DNA of 64,000 nucleotides from Metamycoplasma orale ATCC 23714 (GTDB taxonomy: Bacteria; Bacillota_I; Bacilli_A; Mycoplasmatales; Metamycoplasmataceae), in contig NZ_ATUH01000001.1 in NCBI RefSeq assembly GCF_000420105.1, positions 1 through 64,000 on the forward strand, in the 5' to 3' direction. Positions 20,318-32,300 of this stretch are shown here, piece after piece. Below the pieces are notes generated by a model that saw nothing but the letters and a program-made list of their open reading frames with translations, searched no databases and had not been told where the DNA came from. Within the stretch, counting starts at the first letter, position 1. Each line of letters opens with the position of its first letter. The translations under genes were made by a program, and so were the position numbers.

Positions 20318-22609
20318 ATGAAAAATAGCAAAAAAGTTGTAAGTATTTTAGCATTGTCGTCTACATTATTAGCGCCAGCTTTAACTATGTCTTCATTATT
20401 TAATGGATGTAATTTATTTTCAAATGAAGAAGATAAGAAAAATAGTGAAAGTGAAATAATTAAAACATTAACCAATAATTTTACAGTTTTATATTCGCCA
20501 ATTCCAGCACAAAAAAATTTTAATGAAATAAATAGTGCTGATTTTAAACTTACAGTTTCAGAAACTTTTAAAAATTTAATTTCATTTAATAGTGGACTTA
20601 AAATTGAAGATATTAATGAAAGCGAAAAACTTGCAACTGTATCTTTTAAGGTAACTTATAAAGATAATGTTTATACAATTAAAAAAGATGTTTTACTAAA
20701 AACAAGTACCGAAATTAATTTATCTAATTTATTAAACAAAATAAATATTTCAATAAAAAACTTAAATGTTTCACAATATGGAACTAAAAAAGTAAATGAT
20801 ATTAATGATAAAGATATTTTAGCGACCTTACCAAGCGCTGATGCAAATATAACAATTACTAATATAGAAAGAAAAAGAATTGAAGGAAAAATTTTAGTTT
20901 CAATCAAACTAACTTCTGAAATTAATAATAAAGAATTTGTTATTAAAGTAGTTGAATTAAATGGTTTTATTAAAGAAAATAATTTAAAAAGTGCGTCTTT
21001 AAATGAATTGCTAAAAGAAGCAAATATTATCTCAAGATCACATTCAGATTTAGCAACTGCTAAATATTTAAACAAGCCACTATATCAACTTGGAAATTAT
21101 AATATTGAAACAAATACAGAAGCTCCTAAATTACCTTTTAGCATAGTTGCAGATGAAGATAAATATTCTTTAGAATATTATTCTAAGCAAAATGCTAGTG
21201 TTAATATAGTAGATAAATATGCAAAATCATTTGGTATCTTATATCCTTATATGCGAAAAGTTTCTAAATATATAAAAGTATCTAGTGATTTTGATAAGGC
21301 TATTGCTAGCGATTTTAGAATGGGAAATTATTTTAAAAAATTAATGTTGGATGCTCAAACTGTTTTGGAATCATATGAAAATAATTTTAATATCATATTA
21401 CAAAATTATATTAATACTAAACCTTATTATGGTCAAAATGCAGATATTCAATGAGAATCTCAATATTATTCACTTTTAAATAATTTAAAAAAGAATACAA
21501 AAACTTTAGAAGATATTATTAAATTTGAAAGAGCTTATAATCTATTAAGAACAAATTCAAATTATTCTTATTATGCTGATGCAAACGATAGACAAAATAA
21601 AGAAAATAATTTATTGATTAATAAAAGAAGTAAATTTGAAGAATTAAATAAATTAAAAAATATTTTTAAAAATAGGAAATCAGTTCCTGGAATGAAATTA
21701 CCATTTGAAGAAGACTTATTTTATATAAATACTTTACCAGATAATTTAACAAATTGATTTAGACAATATATCAATAATTCTTTTGTTGATAAATTTGAAA
21801 ATTGAACTGAAGCTCAAAAAATAAATCAATTTAATTTTGTTTCATATGAATTAGAACTTGCAAGATTTTTATATGTTGCAGCTGGCGAAGGATACTATGA
21901 AACATTAAGTTTATTAGGCGCTTTTAATATTCCTACTAATGCAGATAAAAATCCTATAAATCATACATTTAATTTAAATATAACTAAATTTAACTTTAGA
22001 TATTCTTCTAATGAAAATATGTCAGAAGCTAATGTACAAAGTCATGAGCAAGAACTAAATAATTTTGTTTTAAACAAAATTAATCAAATTATTGATAGAA
22101 GATGAACTGATTTGCAAAAAGTTGAAGCAGTTCATAACTATATTTTATGAAAAATGGAATATGAGAATAGTCAAACAAATATTAACAAATATCAAAATAG
22201 TTTAGGTTTATCACTTGCTGATCCTTATAATATTGTTAAAAATGGAAAAATTGTTTGTGATGGGTATGCAAGAATATTTGTTAAATTTATGTATCATTTA
22301 GGTATTCCAGCGCGTTACATTGGTGGGTTAAGCTTTGATCCATATAACCCTAGTGGCGGCCAACCACACGCATGAAATGAAGTTTGACTTGATTTGGGTG
22401 ATGGCGGGAAATGATATCCACTTGATTTAACAAATAGCGATACTAGTACTGGTCAAGAAGGATATAGTTATAGATATTTCTTAAAAAATAAAGATAGCAA
22501 AAACATTGCATTTTCACAAACACATAAGATTGATTCAGTACAACATATTTTCTATTCAGATAAACCAAAACCAATTTCTCAAGATATCCTAGATTTATTT
22601 TATGAATAA
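20318..22609 (+). CDS. Lipoprotein with C-terminal transglutaminase-like domain
   Basis: The 763-residue protein begins with a lipoprotein signal ending at Cys31 (LFNGC). Residues ~45-220 form beta-rich repeats of the kind found in mycoplasma lipoproteins. The C-terminal ~130 residues are a transglutaminase-like domain with its full triad: Cys647 in KIVCDGYA, His684 in PHAWNEVW and Asp703 in WYPLDLT. Bacterial members are often Cys peptidases rather than true transglutaminases, so the reaction is not certain. Because it is tethered by lipid at the N-terminus, the domain should face outside. The gene has AAGGAGAG at 20304-20311, and its own terminator follows, so it is monocistronic. A secreted enzymatic or host-modifying role is an inference. 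Confidence 0.88.
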
Positions 22610-22614
22610 TACGT

Positions 22615-22648
22615 AATTTCTTAGTTTTAATACTAGGAAATTATTTTT
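22615..22648 (+). terminator. Terminator after the transglutaminase-like lipoprotein
   Basis: Stem 22615-22625 with 22632-22642 (11 pairs, one G-U), then a T-rich tail. Confidence 0.8.
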
Positions 22649-22677
22649 ATTTTATTTTTTAATTTAAATTAATTATT

Positions 22678-22683
22678 TATAAT
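22678..22683 (+). promoter_or_regulatory. -10 box of the ackA operon
   Basis: TATAAT at 22678-22683 is followed by AAAGGAGA at 22703-22710 and ATG at 22715. Confidence 0.5.
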
Positions 22684-22714
22684 TAATAAATATAAAAAAA
22701 ACAAAGGAGAGAGT

Positions 22715-23899
22715 ATGTCAAAGATTTTAATTATTAATGCTGGATCAAGTTCAATTAAGTGAACCTTATTTGATTATGACTTAAATATGGTTGCTAAAGG
22801 TGTTGTTGAACGTATTAAGCAAAAGCTAGGGTTATTAACTATAGTTTTTAATGGTATAAAAACAACTAAGGAAGTTGCTTTGCCTTCATTTGATTTTGCA
22901 ATTAATGAACTTGTTAAAGAATGAGAAGAAAATAAGGTTATTAGTGACTTTAATGAAATTGAACACATAGCATTTAGAATTGTTAATGGAGGACCTAATT
23001 TAAGAGAAACTTGTGAAGTTACTAAAAAAGCTATTAATTATTTAAAAGATGCTTTAGATTTAGCGCCTGTGCATAATAAAGGTGCACTTGAAACTATTTT
23101 AGCTATTGAAAAAGTTTTTGTTAAGCAAAGAAAAACTTTACACTTTGATACATCTTTCCACAAAACTTTAGACAAAATTGAATATACTTATCCTATTGAT
23201 AATAAATTAAGTGAAAAATTAAATATTAGAAAATATGGGTTTCATGGACTTAGCCACCATTATATTGCTTTAAAAATGGAAGAAATTTTAAATAAAAAAG
23301 AAGTTAATATAGTTAATTTACATATTGGTAATGGCGCTAGTTTATGTGCTATAGAAAAAAGTAAGTCAATTGCAACTTCAATGGGTTTTACCCCACTAGC
23401 AGGGGTTATGATGGGCACAAGAAGTGGCGATGTTGATCCATCAATAATTCCATATATTATGAAACACAACAATTGAACTATTGATCAAACAATGCATATG
23501 TTAAATGAAAATTCAGGTTTATTAGGTGTTAGTGAATATTCTCAAGATTTTCGTGATATTAAAACACATATTGAAAAACCTCAAATTAAATTTACATATG
23601 ATTTATATATTCAAAAAATTTCAGATTATTTAATTAATTATTTAAATAAGATTCAAGGCAAAATTGATGCTATTGTTTTTACTGCGGGCGTTGCTGAAAA
23701 TAATAGTGATTTACGTAAACATGTAATCGAAAGAATTAATCTTATTCCTTTAGATATTGATGATTCAAAAAATAATCAAAATGATTTTAAGGAATATAAT
23801 TTAATTTCTTCTAAAAAGAGTTCTATTCCTATTTATGTAGTTAGAACTAATGAGGAACTTTATATTGCTAAAGAAGCAAAAGAATTAGACAGGAGATAA
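22715..23899 (+). CDS. ackA: Acetate kinase
   Basis: The 394-residue protein converts acetyl phosphate and ADP to acetate and ATP, a main substrate-level ATP source in mycoplasmas. It has the N-terminal INAGSSSIKW phosphate-binding motif, FDTSFH, YGFHGLSH, the NLHIGNGASLCA motif and TRSGDVDPS, all acetate kinase signatures. An oddity: the usual HRxVHGG segment reads FRIVNGG near residue 91, keeping the catalytic-region Arg but losing both His. Length is normal. The downstream ABC exporter genes follow without a gap that could hold a promoter, with their ribosome site inside the end of ackA. Confidence 0.95.
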
Positions 23900-23902
23900 T
23901 AT

Positions 23903-25696
23903 ATGATAAGAATTTTTAAAATAATGCGACCAAAGTTTAAAATATTAGCTTTTGTTACAATTATTTTAACAATGCTACAAGTAGCATGTTTTTTACTTTC
24001 TCCTAATTTTTATGGTACTATAGTTAGTTTAATTGCAAATTCTAATTCAAGTTCAAGCATAACCATTCAAATTATTGGCAATATTAAGTTTAATGTAGCT
24101 AGCCCACTTGAAGGTCTAAAATGAGTAGCCATAATCTTTTTAATAGTTATATTAATTGGTACATTTTCATCATTGGGAGCTGCTTATTTAGCAAACTATA
24201 TAGGTTTAGGTCATTCAAGAGACTTGCGTAATAAGTTGTGAGATAATATTCTAAGTTTTTCTAAAAAGGAAATAGATAAATTTACTCATAGTAATTTAAT
24301 AACTAGATTTACAACAGATATAGCTAGAGTTAGATTTGCTGTAACAAATATGCTTAGAATGTTAATTATAGGTCCTATTAATATGATTTTTGGTATTACT
24401 TTATCGCTTTTTATAAATATAAATCTTTCTTTAATCTTAGTTGCATTAATTCCGGTTTTAGTTATAGTTATGGGTATTACTTCTTGAAAATTGTTACCTA
24501 GATTTAAAAAAGAAATTGAATTAGCAGAAAAATTAAATTTAGAAACTTCTGAAAGCATTTTAGGGATAAGAGTTATAAAATCATTTAATCTTGAAAATAT
24601 TCAAGATGCTAAATTTATGAATGTTAATAATGGATTTGCAAACATGGTAAGAGGCAATTATTATGGTATTAATATTGCATTTAGTTTAATATTTTTATTT
24701 GCAAATTTAGCAATCGCATTTTTATTAGGTATTATTGGTCTTAAATATAAAGGTACATTAGATAAACAAGCGCATACAGAAATGATTCGTAACATAAATA
24801 TATTTATAAATTATATATTTGTGGTTGTGCAAGGAATAATGACTACTACCTTTATTAGTTTTAATATTGCAAGAGGTGTAAGATCATCTAAAAAATTATT
24901 TGAAGTTCTTGATACAAAAACTTCAATACCTTTTGTAACTTCTGATAAAAAAATAGTAAAAGGTAATATTGTATTTAAAGATGTAACTTTTGCTTATGAG
25001 GATAAAAATATTATTGAACACATTTCATTTGAAATTAAACCCGGAGAAACTTTAGGAATTATAGGTCCTACTGGCTCAGGCAAAAGTACAATTACTAATT
25101 TAATAAATCGTGATTATTTAACCAAACATGGACAAATTTTAATTGATGGCAATGATATTAGTGAACTTGATACTATTTCATTAGTTACAAATATTTCATA
25201 TGTTTATCAAGTTCCTGCATTAATTAATGCGTCAATTAAAGAAAATTTATTATTTGCTAATGCAAATGCTACAGAAGAAGATATTGAAAGAGCTACTAAA
25301 GCTGCATGCGCATATGATTTTATAAATAAATTTCCTCAAAAATTTGATTATGTTTTAGAACCTAAAGCTACTAACCTTTCTGGGGGACAAAAACAACGTT
25401 TGTCAGTAGCCCAAGGTTTAATTAAGCATCCAAAAATTTTAATGTTAGATGATTTTACTAGTGCTTTAGATGCTAAAACTGAAGCTAAAGTTAAAGCTAA
25501 TATTAATGAACAATTTAAAGACACAACAAAAATTATAATTTCACAAAAAATTTCTGCTATCAAAGATGCAACAAAAATTTTAGTTATGCACCATGGCAAA
25601 TTAGATGGATATGGAACTCATGAACAACTTTTAAAAACTAATAAGTTATATAAAGAAATTGCAGATGTTCAACAAGAAAGCGTAGGAGGAAAATAA
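23903..25696 (+). CDS. Heterodimeric ABC exporter half, degenerate-site subunit
   Basis: The 597-residue half transporter has six membrane helices and an ABC domain. Walker A GPTGSGKST begins at residue 388 and the signature LSGGQKQR at 492 is perfect. However, the Walker B catalytic Glu is Asp517 (LDDFTSALD), and the switch His is Gln548 (SQKIS). These are exactly the replacements of the TM287-type subunit in TM287/288 and LmrCD-like exporters, which makes its own ATP site catalytically weak. The stop overlaps the partner's ATG by one base (TAATG), so the two are translated together. Substrate could be drugs or lipids. Confidence 0.93.
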
Positions 25697-27573
25697 TGAA
25701 TAATAAAAAATATTTTGATCCTTTTTACAGCGAAAAGAACCCAAAAGACATGACTAAAGAAGAATTGCGTGAAAGAAAAAAACTTCATGCAAAAATTAAA
25801 AAAGAAACTTTTGGCGAATTATTTAAATATTTAGTGCATCGTAAATTTTTAATTTTTGGACTTATTGTACTAGCCATCTTAAACGGTTTATTTTTTTCAA
25901 GTAGTTCATTTATTATTGGGATTATTATTGACAGAGCTTTGGGATTTGATCAATTAAAAATTGGCGGAAATTTTAGTTTGTTAACTTTTATACTTAGTAT
26001 AGTAGCTTTAGTGGTGGTGTATTTATTGGGAAAATTAATTGATATTGGAGTTTCTTTAATTTGCGTTAAAATGGCCACAAACGCTACTAAACTTTTAAGA
26101 TCCGATGCTTATAAAGCATTAATGAAAATGCCAATCTCTTTCTTTGATTCAATTAATACAGGGGAAGTTATGAGTATTATTTCAAATGATGCTGATAATA
26201 TTTTATTTGGATTAAGTGATGTTATTGCTCAATTAATTACTTCAATTTTTGCAATTTTATTTTCATTTGGATTTATGATTTATTTATCTTTATACTTAAC
26301 ATTAATAACAATTGTGTTAATACCATTAATGTTTTCTTTTGTTGGTTTGATAATGAAAAAGGCTATGCCTCAATTTCAAAAACAACAAACAAGGTTAGCA
26401 TCAATGACTACCTTTGTTCAAGAGTATTTAACAGTACATCATTTAATTAAATCATTTAATCAAACAGAAACTATTAAAAATAAGTTTGATAAAATTACTA
26501 AAAAATATTTTAATTCAGCTTTTAAAGCTAATTTATATTCAGAAATCATTTATCCTTATTCTAATGCTGCAATTTTTGCAATTCAATTTATTGTTGCTGC
26601 TATCGGAATAACATTTGCTTTATCTAATATTGGCAATGGTTGAAATAAAACAATTACTGTAGGTTTGTTAATTTCATTTGGTATTTATATACGTTTAATG
26701 TCTTATAATATTACATTTTTCTTCCAAAACTTTACACAATTCCAAATGGCATTAGTATCAACAAGTAGAATTTTAAAAATAAGTAAATTAGTTCCTCCAA
26801 CTAATGAAGATAAATTAGAAAAAATGGATGATGTTAAAGGAATTGTTGAATTTAAAAATGTTTCATTTAGCTATACAAATGATCCAAACAATCTACAACT
26901 AAAAAATGCATCATTTAAGGCAAATAAAGGCCAAACTTTTGCGATTGTAGGCCCTACTGGTGCAGGCAAAACTACTATTATTAATTTATTAAGCAAATTC
27001 TATTTACCTCTTTCTGGAAAAATTTTAATTGATGGTAAAGAATCAACTTCTATTAATGAAAAATATTGACGCGATCAAATTTCAATAGTTTTACAGGATA
27101 CATTTTTATTTAAGACTACAATAATGGAAAACTTACGGTATGCTAATAAAAATGCGACAGATGAACAAATTATTGCCGCAGCAAAAATGTCTAGAGCTGA
27201 TGAATTTATTCAACAATTAAAAGATGGTTATAATGAAATTATACAAGAAGGTGGAGCTAATTTATCACATGGTGAAAGACAATTAATTGCAATAACAAGA
27301 GCAATTTTGGCTAACAAAAACATTTTAATATTAGATGAAGCTACTTCTAATATTGATACTAGAACAGAAAAATTTATTCAAGATGCTATTCTAGAATTAA
27401 TGCGCGAAAAGACAGCCTTTGTTATAGCACATAGACTTTCAACTATTGTAAATGCCGATAAGATTTTAGTAGTTAATGGTGGTGAAATCATTGAATCTGG
27501 AACACACGAAGAACTTCTTGCTAAAAAAGGTTTCTATGAAAAACTTTACCATTCTGCATTTGTAGAAGATTAA
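25696..27573 (+). CDS. Heterodimeric ABC exporter half, consensus-site subunit
   Basis: The 625-residue partner has an N-terminal cytoplasmic extension (~50 residues), six membrane helices and an ABC domain with Walker A GPTGAGKTT from residue 419, canonical Walker B LDEATSNID with Glu548, and His579 in the AHRLS switch. Its signature is imperfect, LSHGERQL (residue 523 on, His for Gly). In the heterodimer this signature faces the partner's degenerate Walker site, so one ATP site is consensus and the other is altered on both faces. AGGAGG precedes the start. A terminator follows. Confidence 0.93.
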
Positions 27574-27584
27574 AAACCAAAAAT

Positions 27585-27612
27585 AAGTTATCTATTTATA
27601 GATAACTTTTTT
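27585..27612 (+). terminator. Terminator of the ackA-ABC exporter operon
   Basis: A perfect 10-bp stem, AAGTTATCTA (27585-27594) with TAGATAACTT (27599-27608), and a T-run. Confidence 0.9.
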
Positions 27613-27704
27613 ATTTTTGTTATTTTTTTAATGTATTAAAGGTTGACTATTTTTGTATAGAATTAGCCCAAAGCCATAAAACTAATTTTATTTTTAAAAA
27701 AGTA

Positions 27705-27719
27705 TATAATTGTTCTATT
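27705..27719 (+). promoter_or_regulatory. Short-leader promoter of the K+ uptake gene
   Basis: TATAAT at 27705-27710 lies ten bases before ATG 27720, with no ribosome site between. A TTGACT occurs at 27643-27648 but is too far to serve as its -35. Confidence 0.45.
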
Positions 27720-29285
27720 ATGAAGAAGAACAGAAGAATTAAAAAATATAATTGATTCTTTATGCTATTTAAAAGAATGGGAGTAATTAAATATATTTTC
27801 ATAATTTATATTTTAATTACCTTTCTTATTTCTTTATTCTTATATTGACCAATAACGCATACAGAAAGTTTTAGAACTTCAATTAAAAATAATGAAGTTA
27901 CTTTTAGTTACATAGACGCCTTGTTCTTAGCTGCGTCCGCGTTTTCTGATACAGGTTTAACCCCAATTTCTATTGCTTATTCATTTAATATGTTTGGCCA
28001 AGCATTAATCGCTATTAGTGTTTTAGTTGGCGGTTTAGGAATATTTACTTTGAAGGTTTATATTCTTCAAACTATCTTTGGATCAAAAATAAATGTTTTC
28101 AATTCAGCACTTACCCAAATTGAACGTGGTTCAGCTGATGGTGGTAAAACTAAAAAAATTATTAAAGTATCTGTTTCAACTCTTTTAATTTCTCTTTTTA
28201 TTTTTACAATTATTTTTACATTCATTTTCTATTATTCTCCATATGGAAAATTTAGTGATATTGAAGCTGCAAAATCATATGACTTAAGAACATTTAACCC
28301 ATATGAATTTAATGTACAAAATCCAAAAGGCGATTTCGGGAAATCGCTTAGATATGCAATCTTTCATTCAATATGTTCAATTAATAATGCAGGATTTGAT
28401 AATATAGGAAGCAAAAGTTTAATGCCTTATTATGAAGATTATTCTCTACAAATATTTACATTAATTGCAGCATTTATTGGAGGAGTTGGATTTCCAGTTA
28501 TTTATGATATTTATAAAAAACTAAATAGTTATAGAAAAACTCAACCACGTTATAGAGTTACATTATTTACAAAATTAACTTTAATTACTTATGTATTTGT
28601 AAGCATTATTGGTTTACTACTTACATTTTTATTTGAAACAACTTCTAAAAATCAATTTTCATTTTGAAATCAAAGTCAATATGGTTCTACATTTGCAAAA
28701 TCATTTGCTGTAATATTCCAAACACAAACTACTAGATCATCAGGATTTATAACTACTGATTATTATAATTTCACACAACAAACTTTATTGGTTCATTCAA
28801 TTTTAATGTTTATTGGTTTCTCTTCAGCTTCAACCGCTGGTGGGATTAGAAGTGCAACAGTTGCTATTATCTTTTTATCTGTTGTATCAATGCTTGTTGG
28901 AAAAAAACAAGTGACAGCATTCAAAAGACAAATAGGCAAAGAAAACCTTATCAAGGCAATTAATGTATTTGCTATTGGTATATTTCTAGTTATTATTGGA
29001 GTTTTAATTTGTTATTCAACTACAAATTTAAATGCTAATAGTATTTTACCTCATGAAAAGAAATTCGATACAAGCCACATATTATTCGTTGTATGTTCTG
29101 CGTTTGGAAGTACAGGTTCACCTATGGGTATAATTCCAAACTTCTCAGGATACGGAAAAGTTACATTAATCATAATAATGATTATTGGTCAATTAGGTAT
29201 TCCACAAACTATTTTAATTTGAGGAAGAAATAGAAAGAGCAACGAACACGTTAGATATATTTATGAAGATGTTGCGATCGGATAA
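27720..29285 (+). CDS. ktrB: K+ uptake channel subunit, KtrB/TrkH family
   Basis: The 521-residue membrane protein belongs to the SKT superfamily, in which four membrane-pore-membrane repeats build a K+ filter. The four pore segments are recognisable as SAFSDTGLTP, INNAGFDN, RSSGFITT and FGSTGSPMG, each with the key Gly. Intact length and pore residues suggest function as a K+ (or Na+-coupled K+) uptake pore. KtrB usually works with a cytosolic RCK subunit, KtrA; none is encoded next to it. The giant lipoprotein gene follows after 15 bases with its own AAAGGAGA, so the pair is probably one transcript. Confidence 0.9.
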
Positions 29286-29300
29286 TAAAGGAGAATCATT

Positions 29301-32300
29301 ATGAAAAACACTCTAAATAAAAAATCTTTCAAGCACAAAAAATTAAGTTCACCCCTAGCAATTGCGACAGTTATGTTATCTGGAGCAGCTATTGGTATGC
29401 TTGTTAATTCTTGTAAAATAACAAAACCAACCCCTCAAGAACCTGATGTGAAAAAAACTAATAGACAAGAAGCTGTTACTGGTTCAATTAAATATTTAGC
29501 ATTAGGAGATCAATATTTAGATAATTACAATAGTAATAATTTTGAATATTTTGATGTCAAAAATAAAATTGCTTATGGGATATCTTATGCTTCTTATTTA
29601 GCTAATAACATAAATTTACTTTCTAACCAAACAACTTATTTAGATACTTTTTACAATTTAGGTTTATCAAATACAACAATTGATGATTGACTCTATTTAA
29701 TTAATGCAAAATCTAAAAAATCAAATGACACTATTAGAAACTTAGATTTTAATAGTTCATTAAAGAAAACATTACAATTTGATAATAAAAGTGTTATTGA
29801 ACGTTTCTTTAACGATTTTCAAGATGGCAAAAATGATAATTTAATTAGTCAAATTAAAGAAGCATCTTTAATGACAATTTCTTTAGGATTAAATGATTTT
29901 ATTAATCCTTACGAATATTCTGAAAAATTATTGCAATTATTGCATTTAGCAAAAAGTAACATTGAAGATTTTCAAAACGAATTTAAAGATTGAATACAAG
30001 AAATTAGTGCAAAAGCAAAATCGATTGAAAGAAAATACAATACCTTAATTTCAGAAATTAGAAAATTAAACAAAAATGTAAACATTAGTTTAATTGGATA
30101 TATTAGTCCATATGTAAAAATTGCTAAAGTAATTGAAAGCATTAATGCAGATTATTCTATTCAAGATATTTTTACAGTAATTAATCAAACTATCCAAAAT
30201 GTTGCCAAAACAAATAATATTAATTATTTAAACTTTGAAAACCAAGAAGAAGTAGTTGACAAAAGTTATGAATTAGGAAATAGTTTATTTGATTCTTCGC
30301 TTAATAATTCTGCACATAAAAAATTAGCTCAAGAACTTTTCTTAAAATTATCTTTAACTAATGAAGAATATGATTTATTAGTTAAATCAAAGAAATTTAA
30401 TCCAGAACACAAACCAAATGTGGCTTCTATTAATTTAGAACCTCAAGTTGATAATTTTTCTACTTACACTTCATATAAATCAATTAATTTTAATGAAAAA
30501 GCAACAATAATTAAAAACACTATTTTAGGAATATCTTCTCTAAATTTAGATAGTTATAAAAAAGTTTATGATTTTGAATCAAATGATATAAACAAAAATG
30601 CTATCAAAGATGCTGAAAATAATAAATTGAATAGAAACTTTGTAGTTGAATTTAAAAATTATTTTAATAGTATTAAAGAATTTGATAAAAAAGAAGTTAC
30701 ACAAGCTCTTAACCAATTATTTAGTTTATTTAATTTATCAAATAGTGAATTTAAAAATTCATTTAACTATTTAGCTTCTTCAGCATCACATAAAAATACC
30801 AAAGAAATAGTTATTACATTCATAAAAGAAATCCTTAATAATGAAACATTAAATAATCAAATTAATTATATTAATGCTGAAGCTGAAAAATTATTTGAAT
30901 CAATTCATTATGAAGACAAAAATCTTACTAAGGTTTTAGAAATTATTTCTGATTCATTTAGTTTATACAATACACAAATATTTTCAAACATAAAAGAATT
31001 TTTTAATTCTTCATTTTCTTCTAATGAAGCAAACAAAAAATGATTAAATGAATTTGCAAATATTTTTATTGTGGATTTTGTAAATAGTAAACTATTACCA
31101 CATATTTTTGGTAAAAACTTAGTATCATTTATTTCAACATTACAAACTAATACTAACTTCAAAAATAAGTTTACAAAGTTTGCTATTAAAGTAACTGAAC
31201 TTATTATTACCAATAACTCTATTATTTCATCTTCAAACAATGTTCAAGAACTTATTAAAAATGTAATTAGTTCATTAAAAGTTGAATTTAATGAAATTAT
31301 TGTTTTACTAATTGAAACAATTAAGGGAACTGAATATTTAGATTCTGTTGTTGAAACTTTAGCTAATAATTTAGCTAACAACTTTTCATTAAAAGAAACC
31401 GATATAGAAAATATTAAATACTTTTTACATAACTTTATTATTGGGTTTAATTCATTTGAATCAAAAGATAAGTTAATTAATTTATTAATTAATATATCAC
31501 TAGACAATTTAAACAATAGTGAAAATAAAAATAATTTAAATTCATTTATCTCACAATTAATAACTTATTTATTTTCAAGTGAAGATAAATATGACTTAAA
31601 TGAAAATCATTCGCTATTATTTGAAATTTTATCATTTATTCCTAATAATCCAGAACTTGATAAAGGTAGATATGTTTCAACATTTTCAAGTCTTATTAAC
31701 AAATTATCATTGCATAAATTAAATATTACTAATTTGACAGACGAATCATTTAGAAATAGTTTAATTACATTGCTTGCAGATATTATTGATAATAAATTTA
31801 ATAAATTAACTAGTGATGGAAAAGATATTTTAATTAATACCATTAATTTCAATATTGATAAGCTTTTAGATAAAAATGAACTTGTATATAACTCACTTAA
31901 AAACATAGTTAAGTTTTCTATCATTAATCCATTAAATAAAATAATAAAAGAAAACAAATGAGATTCAATTATTCTTAGTGCATTTTCACAATTTGCAACT
32001 ACTGAAGAATTTACAAATTCTTTATTGGATGACGGATATGCAATTTTATCTTCTAAAAAATTAAAAGATGCAATTAAATTCACAATTTCAGACATTATTA
32101 GAAATAGTCAAAACTATAAAAACAAAAATTATGCAGATTTAATCTTCCAAATTATTAAAAATCAAGATCAAAATAAATTATTTAATATTATTGAAGTTTT
32201 ATTGGAAAAAATTTCTTCAACTGATGCACTTAATAAGTTAACAACTATTATGGATGCATGATTACAAAAGACCATTAATGTCAAATTAGAACAAAGTGAA

